Shown piece after piece: positions 32,259 through 42,300 of a stretch of DNA of 42,615 nt. A program made the position numbers and the translations under genes. A model generated the notes under the pieces. It made no database searches. It was not told the origin of the DNA and worked only from the letters and a program-made list of their open reading frames with translations. This DNA comes from Phoronis australis. Taxonomy: Eukaryota; Phoronida; Phoronidae. Position 1 is the first letter of the stretch. Each line of letters starts with the position of its first letter. The stretch covers positions 208,787 to 251,401 of the forward strand of contig NMRA01000476.1 in the NCBI GenBank assembly GCA_002633005.1. Direction: 5' to 3'.

Positions 32259-32612
32259 CTAAAACAAAAATCAAATTAACAGCCGACTTCATCCACGCTA
32301 GGTCACAGCACCATTACCAGCAAACTCAAATTACTTCTTTACTAGATCAACACAATATTCACCAAGAAGGCTTACAAACACAGTCACATCTGCTGGGCAA
32401 AACTGGGCTGCACCACCAAGCGGTTAACTCTATTCCTCATAACACTGGAAATCTCATCAAGTTGCTGGATGCAACCTCTTAGCAAATCTTGGAACAAACA
32501 TGGCATCTTAGATGATTGTTATCTTACTTAGCATGACTATTGTCTTTTTCCAAGACAGTTCCAAGAAAATGTTTGGATTTCTCTGAAACTTGGCACATGC
32601 CCTTTAACCAAC

Positions 32613-32720
32613 CTTCTGCTTTTGTAGGCTTCGGTTTTTGCTGCCCTCCTTTGGCCACTTTTGGCTTCTCACCTTCTTCCTCTGACAGCACAGCAGCAAA
32701 CAACTCATCGTCATCAAGGT
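32613..32720 (-). CDS. FBF1: FBF1 exon 6, copy A
   Basis: This is the second copy of the acidic DLDDDELFAAVLSEEE exon. It has the same unusual GTTGGT donor as copy B and one replacement (Gly for Asp). It is open and in phase. Confidence 0.64.
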
Positions 32721-32969
32721 CTGTAAACAAGTCAACTATTTTTGACAACATTCTTTTTATCCAGTTACAAACAAAATATGAACATCTTTGTGAAAATTAC
32801 ACGACATTGAAATCAACGTGAGGAAAAACAAACAACAACAATGATAATGTGAAAGGAGTATGTGTGTGTATTGAAACAACTGTATGGCTAAGAAATATAT
32901 AAAGCAAGAACATAATCTCAAGTCACTGCAGGAAAGACCATAGAGCAAAATTGTGTACATTTATATTAC

Positions 32970-33032
32970 CTGCAAAGTCAAACGTTTTGGACTTGGATGT
33001 TGGCTTTGAGGAAGCACCAGTAGATTTAAGCA
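32970..33032 (-). CDS. FBF1: FBF1 exon 5, copy A
   Basis: This is the second copy of the 63-nt exon ending in KTFDFA. It has the same phases and flanking sites as 38036-38098. A (GT)n tract much longer than in copy B lies about 175 bases to the right, in the upstream intron. Confidence 0.62.
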
Positions 33033-33203
33033 CTGTAATCAGAGATAAGATAGTATGTCAACAGGATACACGCATGTTAGACCTACTCTTTCAAACACTG
33101 GGGCCAGTGGAAATGCTTTCCACTATTTCTAAGGTTCATTGCAAGTTCTTGGGGTCTGTGCAAATAGTTTAGAAATCATTGCATATAAACACAAGAACCA
33201 ATT

Positions 33204-33241
33204 GTGTGTGAGTGAGTGTGTGTATGTGAGTGAGTGTGTGT

Positions 33242-33284
<43 letters not shown>

Positions 33285-33392
33285 TGTGTGTGTGTGAGTG
33301 TGTGTGAGTGTGTGTGTGTGTGTGCGCGTGTGTGTGCGCGTGTGTGTGCGCGTGTGTGTGCGCGTGTGTGTGCGCGTGTGTGTGCACGTGTC
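33204..33392. repeat. (GT)n microsatellite, copy A (long allele)
   Basis: About 185 bases of GT with GTGAGT and GTGCGC variants. The matching site in copy B (38269-38330) is about 60 bases. Confidence 0.9.
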
Positions 33393-33696
33393 TATATATT
33401 TGTATATTGGAAAAGTGAGGCACACTTGTTAAACTTTTGACAGCGAATTTCAGGAGGATACTACATAGGTATCCATTCCTTTAGTTTTGTTTCAAAATAG
33501 TGTCCACAGTGACATATCCATCAAGCCAGTATGCCTATTTTTAGTTTAATTGAGTTAAATGACGCAACAACGCAGTTACATCAGATAAAATAATGTGAAA
33601 CATGTGAATATCCTTTCAGTAACAGACATATAAACAACATCACCGCATAGAAAGAATTCTTTAGCAAATAAATGAATGAAGAATTGACAGATTTAC

Positions 33697-33907
33697 CTCT
33701 TGGAGAAGCAGTTTTAGTTGGATTTACATCACGATCAAGTCCTGCACTCTTGTTGGGTATGTCCGACTTCACTGGTGGCTTACTTCCACTTGCTGTTGCT
33801 GTCTGCTTGGTGGTGGGTGACCCTGGCGCTTTCCCTTGTTCTTGCTTCTTGGGGACTGGCTTCTTCTTGGCAGGGCCAAACAAGTCTGCATCCATGTCAT
33901 CCAGGTT
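33697..33907 (-). CDS. FBF1: FBF1 exon 4, copy A
   Basis: This is the second copy of the DADLFGPAKKK exon, 211 nt with the same splice sites as copy B. Five residues differ from copy B (for example APGS versus APAA, KPPV versus KSPV). No stop or frameshift is present in either copy. Confidence 0.66.
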
Positions 33908-34903
33908 CTATAATGTTATGTAAGGATTAATTATTGCACGGTCACTCTGATTGGCTGAATACTTAATATCATATGCGTGCAAGGTGAAAGATGAAGTGAA
34001 CAAAGTCACAACAATGCCTCAACCAACGAAAACGTGGTATGTTATGTAGAAATAGTCTTATTATTAAATGTGCCGTAATCTCTGGTAAAAGTACATATGT
34101 CATTTGAACCCAAAATGCTGTTACTGGTTTCAACAACCGAAGACACTAAACGAGATATATGGTATGATGCAGCTGAACTAAAGACATAATATTTAGAAAA
34201 CGATAGCCACCATTTTGATTTTCTGAAGCGTTTCTCGGTTCTTTAATACCCTGCACATTCCATGCAGCATAAAGTCTCATTACCATGAGCACAGTTGCAA
34301 GATCAATTTTGTTAGGAAATGTAAACCAATTATGATTTTAGATTTTCAGATAGCTAAATAAGAGGAAATTCAGATTTAGAAATAGAATTGGGCAAAAATG
34401 GAAAATAATTTGTAAACGTAAAATGAAAACTATCATTGTTTTGAGGAATTTAGGTTGACTGAAATGTATTTAGATGTATACAAGTGTAATTAGGATATGA
34501 CAAACGACGTCTGATCCAAATGTCTGCAGGCAGTGCTTGGCCAACTAACGAGCCTATTTCCAGACATAATACTTTCTGCTCATAAAACGAGCCTGTCAAG
34601 TTAGGGGGTAATAACCAACAATTTTTCCCCAACTCAGAAATCACTTCTCTATTTTATTCACAGAAGGTACCACACTAAAACAATTTCACATCACTAAGTG
34701 GTCCAATACAGAAGTGTTATTGACATACACAATCACAGAAGACAAGTGCGTCAAGACTATGTTCACACCTCCTGTACCAGTGTTCACACCTCCTGTACCA
34801 GTGTCTCCAAATACTCTATAACAGATGTGCTTCCAGAGTGTACAAGTTTAATCACACCAGCCATTATTTGTCATAATTCACAGATAGAACAAGTGCAGCT
34901 TAC

Positions 34904-35006
34904 GCTCAAAGTTTTGGCCATTTCACCAGGGTCTGCATCAGAAACATCAGACCCGTCAGCCTCCCAATCAGCCGCTAAGCTGCTGTAGAAGTCATCATCA
35001 TTTAGT
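34904..35006 (-). CDS. FBF1: FBF1 exon 3, copy A
   Basis: This is the second copy of the DDDFYSSLAADW exon. It has the same length and splice sites as 39857-39959, with two replacements (ADG in place of AEE after the conserved tryptophan). It is intact and in phase with its neighbours in copy A. Confidence 0.66.
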
Positions 35007-35384
35007 CTGTAACAGTTGCAAATGGAACGTTGACAGATCGAAATGCAATGCATGAATATTGCAGATTACATCAGAAATATTAACTAAGATTAAGGAGAAA
35101 ATTAGCAAAAATCTGCACATTCAGCAAAATTTTTGCAAATTCAAAATTCAGTAAAACCTATATTTTGGATAGACCCTCTTGCAAAAGTGAATCATTTTAA
35201 AAATAACTTCTGAGAGCACTTTGGAGTGACTTAGACAAAGTATAGGATCTGAAAATTTCATATCGATCACACCAGTCATTTTAAGAAATGATGTTTCGAA
35301 GTCTTGGACATTTTTTCTAGCTTGGGTCACACGTAACAATTGACCAAGCTAATACTTGTGAAATTTACAATAAAAGTTACTAAC

Positions 35385-35451
35385 TTTTTCTTTGCAGGTC
35401 CTTTGGAAGACTTCCCTGGCCATGTCTGAAGTGGTTTTGTAGGTGGATCAT
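35385..35451 (-). CDS. FBF1: FBF1 exon 2, copy A
   Basis: This is the second copy of exon 2, identical in coding sequence to 40337-40403. The donor is GTTAGT rather than GTGAGT. It is probably the other haplotype's allele, because the flanking introns match copy B up to about 35762 and then run into a mobile element and the single N at 36128. Confidence 0.65.
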
Positions 35452-35763
35452 CTGTCAATAAAAACGAAACAAAGTGATTAGTCCTTTGTTGCGTAAAACC
35501 TACACATTATCTTGAAATTTATCCATGTGCTAGAGGCCAATTCACAAAGCAGATGACAACAATCAATTTCAGATTCCAACAAAAAACCTTTATCAATTAA
35601 ATCAAAATTACTAAATTTAGATGATTTATAACAAGTGAAGTTTTTGTTCATTTGACATTGCATGGAAAGGTATAAATGCATATCTCTGATTACCAATAAT
35701 TTTTCCATATAGAAGAGCCAAGGTTTTGTGTTCCCATTCTCATTTTATACCATTACCTTATAA

Positions 35764-36127
35764 AACAAGAGCAACGCGGAGCGTTGAAATGCGCCCACAA
35801 TTGCACCGCATACGGTATCCTTCTAGGGTTGTTTATTGGTACCATAAAGTGGCCAGTAGAGGGCATACTTTGCAAAATGGAAAGGCATGGTCATTGTCTC
35901 CTCAATAGCCGCGGCTAGGGGCAAAATGTGAGTAATCTTCATAATACAAGCACATCCTATACACCAGTTGCTTAAAGCACCACAGAAACATAGAATTAAA
36001 AACAAATTTACCAACATACGAGATTAGCACAGCATTAGAATGCCAGAAACAAATTTCTACTTGGAACTTTTCCTTCACAGTCACGAAGTAACACAAAGTA
36101 TACACCTGAAGACCTATGAAAATACAG
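35764..36127 (+). mobile_element. element family R (copy R6, head)
   Basis: It begins CAAGAGCAACGCGGAGCGTT immediately after the point where copy A stops matching copy B, and is nearly identical to 19725-19944 for 220 bases. It is cut by the single N at 36128. Copy B at 40716 has only AAGAGCATCGC at the same point and then different DNA. Confidence 0.72.
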
Positions 36128-36128
36128 N
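36128..36128. other. single-N contig join
   Basis: One N lies between the two copies of the 3.6-kb six-exon segment. Left of it is a plus-strand mobile element; right of it is about 1.1 kb of other non-coding sequence. Confidence 0.9.
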
Positions 36129-37212
36129 ACGTGAAAACCGCCAATCGAAGATTAATAAAAAGCTTGGTCAGTGTTAAAAGCACGTGGCCAGGAAGGGCGC
36201 GCTACATACATGAACGTGTCGTCAAAGACATTAGTCGGGAACTATCCATTCATGAAACGGGTAACATAGCATCTGCAAGAAATGAATATTGGCACTAATT
36301 TCCAACAGTTTCTAATACTATAAAAAATGTTTACATTATTTTTAAGATGAATTGTTTGATTAACCATAACTGGTGTTTTTAAGCCAAATATCTGATAAAA
36401 TGACCTCTGACAGTGAATGCTTACACACCCTTACACCAAAAAATAACTGTCAGATAGTCACGTACGCATCCAGCCAAACGGCGACTAATATGGCCTTACC
36501 GAGACAAATGTCGAACGTTTTTAGCACAATGAGACCGACAAGTACTAAATGAAACACGCTCTGGTTTAGGCCAACAGCAAATTTCTTTAGATACAATGCA
36601 CATCTAGCTCGTTATATTGCGTGGCTCTGGCCAAAAGAAGGTATCTGCTCTGGAAAATAAACTCTGGTGATACGCACGCGCTCGCTTACTCGCAGACGAA
36701 CTTCAAAACAAACGTCACGTGACAACAACATGTGTGTTTGTCCAGACATTTTTCTCGTGTTGCCGATTATACATGTAGATGGCACGATGTAGCACAGATT
36801 TGTACTTAAACCTGCCGTGATCCCGACTCCACGGGAACTTTAAAATCTTAGGGACGCTACTTGGAAAACTTAAGGAGGATTTCAGGCAATTTGCTTGAGT
36901 CGAAACTGTATTTTTATTCAAGCATTCAAGTCGCCATATCGACGATTGCGAGGCAGGCAGTCGGCCAGTTTTCGCCCTAGGATTTCAGCCCAATTTTCTG
37001 TAAAATGATCGTAACTTAACAGCAAAGTTTGATAGCAATGCACCACGGTTTTGTAGAAAGTCTTTCATAGATTACAGATGCGTAAATATGATGAATCTTA
37101 GCTTCCGATTTCACCCATTTCGGAGACCGGGTTTCAACAGCCTTGGGTTATAAGCGCCCCCCTGAAACGAACTTTTCTAAGCACCCTGGGCGGTTATTAC
37201 GGCGAATACGGT
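36129..37212. other. contig start, probably inside a mobile element
   Basis: About 1.1 kb of non-coding sequence absent from copy A. It ends with GGCGGTTATTACGGCGAATA followed by CGGTA right at the start of the duplicated segment, which looks like a transposon end. I found no coding capacity. Confidence 0.4.
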
Positions 37213-37273
37213 ATGTCTAATCAAACAGTAGATGAAGTAACATGCCCTGAAGGTGCACCAGGAAGACACCTAC

Positions 37274-37336
37274 CCTTGGCATCAGTAGGTGCGCGCCCTC
37301 TACTGGTACCAGGTCGCACAGCTTCACTGGGTTTCT
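37274..37336 (-). CDS. FBF1: FBF1 exon 7, copy B
   Basis: This 63-nt exon encodes EKPSEAVRPGTSRGR and then APTDAK, a basic linker. Acceptor TTGTTTTAG, donor GTAGGT. It ends in phase 1, so it could join exon 8 (31275) or, if both copies are real, copy A of exon 2 (35451). A mobile-element end abuts the copy about 60 bases downstream, at 37212. Confidence 0.7.
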
Positions 37337-37678
37337 CTAAAACAAAAATCAAATTATTAACAGTCGACTTCGTCAACGCTAGGTCACAGCACCATTACCA
37401 GCACACTCAAATTACTTCTTTACTAGATCAACAGAATATTCACCAAGAAGGCTTCCAAACACAGTCACATATGTTGCAGCATCTAGCGGTTAACTCTATT
37501 CCTCATAACACTGGAAATCTCATCAAGTTGCTGGATGCAACCTCTTAGCAAATCTTGGAATAAATATGGCATCTTAGATGATAGTTATCTTACTTAGCAT
37601 GACTATTGTCTTTTTGCAAGACAGTTCCAAGAAAATGTTTGGATTTCTCTGAAACTCGGCACATGCCCTTTAACCAAC

Positions 37679-37786
37679 CTTCTGCTTTTGTAGGCTTCGG
37701 TTTTTGCTGCCCTCCTTTGGCCACTTTTGGCTTCTCATCTTCTTCCTCTGACAGCACAGCAGCAAACAACTCATCGTCATCAAGGT
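37679..37786 (-). CDS. FBF1: FBF1 exon 6, copy B (acidic LDDDELF motif)
   Basis: This 108-nt exon starts DLDDDELFAAVLSEEEDE and continues as a Lys/Gln-rich tail ending KPTKAE. Acceptor TTTACAG; the donor is the weaker GTTGGT, supported because the phase fits the next exon (together they give AEEKPSEA). Copy A at 32613-32720 differs by one residue (Gly for Asp). Confidence 0.72.
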
Positions 37787-38035
37787 CTGTAAACAAGTCA
37801 ACTATTTTTGACAACATTCTTTTTATCCAGTTACATACAAAATATGAACATCTTTGTGAAAATTACACAACATTGAAATCAACATGAGGAAAAACAAACA
37901 CCAGCAATGATAATGTGAAAGGAGTATGTGTGTGTATTGAAACAACTGTATGGCTAAGAAATATATAAAGCAAGAACATAATCTCAAGTCATTGCAGGAA
38001 AGACCATAGAGCAAAATTGTGTACATTTATATTAC

Positions 38036-38098
38036 CTGCAAAGTCAAACGTTTTGGACTTGGATGTTGGCTTTGAGGAAGCACCAGTAGATTTAGGCA
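38036..38098 (-). CDS. FBF1: FBF1 exon 5, copy B
   Basis: This short 63-nt exon is Ser/Lys/Thr-rich and ends in KTFDFA, leading directly into the DLDDDELF motif of the next exon. Acceptor TGATTACAG, donor GTAATA. Phases 1 in and 1 out. Copy A (32970-33032) has Leu for Pro at the second residue. Confidence 0.72.
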
Positions 38099-38268
38099 CT
38101 GTAATCAGAGACAAGATAGTATGTCAACAGGATACAAACATGTTAGACCTACTCTTTCAATCACTGGGCCAGGTGGAAATGCTTTCCAATATTTCTAAGG
38201 TTCATTGCAAGTTCTTGGGTTCTGTGCAAATAGTTTAGAAATCATTGCATATAAACAGAAGGACCAAT

Positions 38269-38330
38269 TGTGTGTGTGTGTGTGTGCGTGCGTGCGCGTG
38301 TGCGCGCGTGCGTGCGCGTGCATGTGTCTA
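38269..38330. repeat. (GT)n microsatellite, copy B (short allele)
   Basis: Matches the position of 33204-33392 but is about a third of the length, with TGCGCG-type interruptions. Confidence 0.9.
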
Positions 38331-38637
38331 TATATTTGTGTATTGGAAAAGTGAGGCACACCTGGTAGAACTTTTGACAGCAAATTTCAGGAAGATACTA
38401 AATAAGTATCTATTCCTTTAGTTTTGTTTCAAAATAGTGTCCACAGTCAGTGACATACCCATAAAACCAGTATGCCTGTTTTTAGTTTAATTGAGTTAAA
38501 TGACGCAACAACGCAGCTACATCAGATAAAATAATGTGAAACATGTGAACATCCTTTCAGTAGCAGACATATAAACAACATCACCACATAGAAAAAATTC
38601 TTAAGCAAATAAATGAATGAAGAATTGACAGATTTAC

Positions 38638-38848
38638 CTCTTGGAGAAGCAGTTTTGGTTGGATTTACATCACGATCAAGTCCTACACTCTTGTTGGGTA
38701 TGTCCGACTTCACTGGCGACTTACTTCCACTTGCTGCTGCTGTCTGCTTGGTGGTGGGTGCCGCTGGCGCTTTCCCTTGTTCTTGCTTCTTGGGGACTGG
38801 CTTCTTCTTGGCAGGGCCAAACAAGTCTGCATCCATGTCATCCAGGTT
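38638..38848 (-). CDS. FBF1: FBF1 exon 4, copy B
   Basis: This 211-nt exon begins NLDDMDADLFGPAKKK and continues as a Lys/Pro/Ser/Thr-rich disordered stretch ending TKTASPRG. Acceptor CATTATAG, donor GTAAAT. It enters in phase 0 and leaves in phase 1. Compared with copy A (33697-33907) there are five amino-acid differences in 70 residues, all in the low-complexity part, so this stretch is weakly constrained. Confidence 0.76.
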
Positions 38849-39856
38849 CTATAATGTTATGTAAGGATTAATTATTGCACGGTCGCTCTGATTGGCTGAA
38901 TACTTAATATCATATGCGTGCAAGGTGACAGATGAAGCGAGCAAAGTCATCAAAGTCACAACAATGCCTCAACCAACGAAAACATGTGGTAAGTTATGTA
39001 AAAATAGTCTTATTATTAAATGTACAGTAATCTCTGGTAAAAGTACATATGTCATCTGAACCCAAAATGCTGTTACTGGTTTCAACAACCGAAGACACTA
39101 AACGAGATCTATGGTATGATGCAGCTGAACTAAAGACATAATATTTAGAAAACGATAGCCACCATTTTGATTTTCTGAAGCATTTCTCGGTTCTTTAATA
39201 CCATGCCCATTCCTTGCAGCATAAAGTCTCATTACCATGAGCACAGTTGCAAGATCAATTTTGTTAGGAAATGTAAACCAATTATGATTTTAGATTTTCA
39301 GAGAGCTAAATAAGAGGAAATTCAGATTTAGAAATAGAATTGGGCAAAAACGGAAAATAATTTGTAAACGTAAAATAAAAACTAACATTGTTTTGGGGAA
39401 TTTAGGTTGACTGAAATGTATTTAGATGTATACAAGTGTAATTAGGATATGACAAACGACGCCTGATCCTAATGTCTGCAGGCAGTGCTTGGCCACGTAA
39501 CCAGCCTATTTCCAGACATAATACTTTCTGCTCATAAAACAAGCCTGTCAAGTTAGGGGGTAATAACCAACAATTTTTCCCCATCTCAGAAATCACTTCT
39601 CTATTTTATGCACAGAAGGTACCACACTAAAACAATTTCACATCAGTAAGTGGTCCAACACAGAAGTGTTATTGACATACACAATCACAGAAGGCAAGTG
39701 CGTCAAGACTTTTAAACCTCCCAAACTAGCCATGTTCACACCTCCTGTATCAGTGTCTCCAAATACTCCATAACAGGTGTGCTTTCAGAGTGTACAAGTT
39801 TAATCACACCAGCCATTATTTGTCAATAATCCACAGATAGAACAAGTGCAGCTTAC

Positions 39857-39959
39857 GCTCAAAGTTTTGGCCATTTCACCAGGGTCTGCATCAGAAACAT
39901 CTGACTCCTCAGCCTCCCAATCAGCCGCTAAGCTGCTGTAGAAGTCATCATCATTTAGT
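39857..39959 (-). CDS. FBF1: FBF1 exon 3, copy B (DDDFYSSLA motif)
   Basis: This 103-nt exon reads LNDDDFYSSLAADWEAEE and then SDVSDADPGEMAKTLS. The DD-F-aromatic-SSL element resembles the DDFFSSLL element I recall near the N terminus of vertebrate FBF1. Acceptor TGTTACAG, donor GTAAGC. It ends in phase 0. Copy A (34904-35006) differs at EE versus DG after the tryptophan. Confidence 0.78.
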
Positions 39960-40336
39960 CTGTAACAGTTGCAAATGGATCGTTGACAGCTCGAAATGCA
40001 ATGCATGAATATTGCAGATTAGATCAGAAATATTAACTAAGATTAAGGAGAAAATTAGCAAAAATCTGCACATTCAGCAAAATTTTTGCAAATTCAAAAT
40101 TCAGTAAAACCTATATTTTGGATAGACCCTCTTGCAAAAGTGAATCATTTTAAAAATAATTTCTGAGAGCACTTTGGAGTGACTTGGACAAAGTATAGGA
40201 TCTGAAAATTTCATATCGATTGCACCAGTCATTTTAAGAAATGATGTTTCGAAGTCTTGGACATTTTTCTAGCTTGGGTCACACATAGCAATTGACCAAG
40301 CTAATACTTGTGAAATTTACAATAAAAGTTACTCAC

Positions 40337-40403
40337 TTTTTCTTTGCAGGTCCTTTGGAAGACTTCCCTGGCCATGTCTGAAGTGGTTTTGTAGGTGGAT
40401 CAT
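40337..40403 (-). CDS. FBF1: FBF1 exon 2, copy B
   Basis: The 67-nt exon encodes a basic, proline-rich linker (PPTKPLQTWPGK, then KGPAKKK). The acceptor is TTGACAG and the donor GTGAGT. It joins exon 1 in phase 1 and the next exon in phase 2. Copy A at 35385-35451 encodes the same residues but has GTTAGT as donor. The neighbouring exon 1 exists only next to this copy. Confidence 0.75.
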
Positions 40404-40780
40404 CTGTCAATAAAAACGAAACAAAGTTATTAGTCCTTTGTTGGGTAAAACCTACACATTATCTTGAAATTCATCCATGTGCTAGAGGCCAATTCACGAA
40501 GCAGATGACAACAATCAATTTCAGATTCCAACAAAAAACCTTTATCAATTAAATCAAAATTGCTAAATTTAGATGATTTATAACAAGTGAAGTTTTTGTT
40601 CATTTGACATTGCATGGAAAGCATAAATGCATATCTCTGATTACCAATAATTTTTCCATATAGAAGAGCCAAGGTTTTGTGTTCCCATTCTCATTTTATA
40701 CCATTACCTTATAAAAAAGAGCATCGCTAACGTCTGGAGATTATTATTTTTCTAACAATCGCACAACAATTCAAACTTAC

Positions 40781-40871
40781 CATCATTCCCTATCAAGTCA
40801 CCCAAAAGATCATCAAGTCCAGACCCCTTTCCTGCATTTCTGGCCCTTCGTCCTTGTCCAGGCTTCCAACC
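40781..40871 (-). CDS. FBF1: FBF1 exon 1 of those seen (N-terminal acidic motif)
   Basis: The exon lies between an acceptor TTTCCTGCAG and a donor GTAAGT. It reads GWKPGQGRR then LDDLLGDLIGND, a short amphipathic acidic motif. It starts in phase 0 and ends in phase 1, matching the next exon in copy B. It is not the start of the protein: no ATG is in frame within it, so at least one more exon lies to the right (40.9-42.6 kb or beyond). It is unique, unlike the six exons that follow. Confidence 0.75.
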
Positions 40872-41998
40872 CTGCAGGAAATAGTTACTATTTACAGGGT
40901 TAGCAATCCACTTTTCCAAACCGATTATCAAGCCATTCTCAAACAACCGTGCCTTCTCAACAGAGAAATAGCTATCCAAATACCGACGTAGTCAAACAAC
41001 CCAATTAATTACCAAACAACAAGATCACTGTTCAAAACACAAAGTGCAGAATATTTCAATTCAGGCCTGAAATCAGTCAAGGAACTCCAACAGTACAGAG
41101 GCAAATGTAAAAACATCTAATATTGGATCAAAAGAAGTTGCGAAGTTCACGAATAAAAAGTCTAAAGGACACAGATCTTACAAGATGCTTCCATACTACT
41201 TTTTGCAAGTGTCAGCCGCCAGCTCAGTCTCTTGTGGCCAAACTCGTCTGCCATCAGCTAACCTACTTTATGGTTATAAGTTAATGGCATCCATAAAAGT
41301 GGGAATTCTTCGGTAAAGTCATTTTTGTTCCAACAAACATGCTTCATCGAGGATATGCATAGCACCAGAAAGTATCGATGAAGAAAGTAGGCAGTTTTTA
41401 AGTGACAAATTTAAGTGTAAAATGCTTTTTTGACGAGGTGAAAAACTGTTATTCGGTTAACAGATTTGGACCGATTAGAAGCGTTTTAGTCTCTTGCCAG
41501 CCACCCAAGGAGGGTTACATGGAATGGGTAATACTCTGATAGTGAGTTAGGCAAAGTCTCGCATGAGACTGAGCGAAGCGTGTGACCTGGCGTGCGACGT
41601 GTACAAAATAGCATGGGAAGCTATCAGGTAAAATTTGAACTAGATTTGTGCCCCTTCAACTTTTTGTTCGTCAACAGGCGCGATTTCATGCAACTTCCTC
41701 AAAATGGCACTCGGTGAGAGAAACTCTAGCAAACCGCGACAGATTTTCATAGATATGTTCAAGTTATGTTGCCTAAATTATACCCAGAGTCATGGTATAT
41801 GTTAATTATAACTCCATGTGTATATATGCAAGTTTCATTAAATTTTATTTGCTGTACTTTGAAATGAGTAACTTTTATGAGGGCAATGCAATTGCCTATC
41901 CATGGGGGGGTGCATCATTGGGGACCGTGTGGGCTATTGCCCCCAGTTTTATCAGTGCTGCGCCGCCCATGCTATCTGGCTCTAAGCATAAAAGGTAC
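40872..41998. other. region 5' of the first FBF1 exon seen
   Basis: The FBF1 initiator exon and promoter should lie here or further right, but I cannot identify them. A short fragment of family R is visible at about 41055-41120. On the plus strand a Kozak-like AAAATGGCACTCG followed by GTGAGA at 41703-41720 could be a tiny first exon of a divergent gene. Confidence 0.35.
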
Positions 41999-42208
41999 TT
42001 ATAACAACGTGACTTTGATGTTTTAATCAGTGTGAGGCACCACTTGCCAAAAGGCTTCATCATCTGCACCAGGGCTAGACAGTTACCACTGCCTCTATTG
42101 GCACTGCCAGTAGAGACAGTGGAGCTCCTATAGGCGTTTCATACACCGGAAGCTTTTCGACGAATTATGCCTCGCACGGGCTAAAACATCAAAGCCACGT
42201 TGTTATAA
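41999..42208. mobile_element. fold-back element, about 210 bp
   Basis: The ends TTATAACAACGTGACTTTGA and TCAAAGCCACGTTGTTATAA are inverted copies. Pairing continues imperfectly inward, and the centre has its own hairpin (CCACTGCCTCTATTGG / CCAGTAGAGACAGTGG). Almost the whole element can fold into one long stem. It is non-coding and MITE-like. Confidence 0.75.
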
Positions 42209-42300
42209 ATACATTGTGTGTATAGAGGGACACCTTAGGAGCCAGTCGATGTATTTAATTCCTTCTAACTCGAACAAATACTCCTGTTATCAAACTTTTT

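Larger units (their letters stand above)
32133..35762. repeat. FBF1: duplicated six-exon segment, copy A
   Basis: About 3.6 kb containing exons 2-7 recurs at 37213-40716 through introns as well as exons. Differences are a few percent substitutions, short indels, a longer (GT)n, and a doubled 21-bp unit at about 34761-34802 that is single in copy B. The right edge is a mobile-element start at 35764. Confidence 0.88.
37213..40716. repeat. FBF1: duplicated six-exon segment, copy B
   Basis: This is the counterpart of 32133-35762. The left edge abuts the end of a different mobile-like sequence (ending ...GGCGAATACGGTA at 37212) that copy A lacks. The right edge runs on into unique sequence holding exon 1. 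All six exons are open. Confidence 0.88.
7428..40871 (-). other. FBF1: FBF1 locus (26 coding exons seen, 5' end incomplete)
   Basis: The span runs from the most 5' recognised exon to the stop codon. FBF1 sits on distal appendages (transition fibres) of the mother centriole and helps gate entry of intraflagellar transport cargo; in mammalian epithelia it is also described as Albatross, a keratin- and polarity-linked protein. The identification rests on the order of several conserved blocks remembered from vertebrate FBF1: DDDFYSSLAADW, DVLDTMGFDDSP, RSILDSLLGKG with REFVLDEKY, DDFNFGDY, DWLG motifs, RKLEIERDHLQ, MRKDHEDSLERLR, and the FLADESLFLESLK tail. All exon phases join without a break. 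With duplicated parts counted once, 4515 nt (1505 codons with stop) are visible, longer than the roughly 1100-residue human protein; the excess is mostly in the acidic and DWLG-rich N-terminal half. No initiator exon was recognised. Confidence 0.87.

Noticed and set aside
33129-33440. His/Thr- or Cys/Val-rich open frames
   Set aside because: They are translations of the (GT)n microsatellite.
41185-41260. Minus-strand ATG with MADEFGHKRLSWRL and a GTAAGA donor as the FBF1 first exon
   Set aside because: It ends in phase 1 while the acceptor at 40871 needs phase 0 to keep the LDDLLGDL frame, so the two do not join.
41792-42004. 70-residue plus-strand frame
   Set aside because: It runs into the fold-back element and shows no motif or conserved composition.
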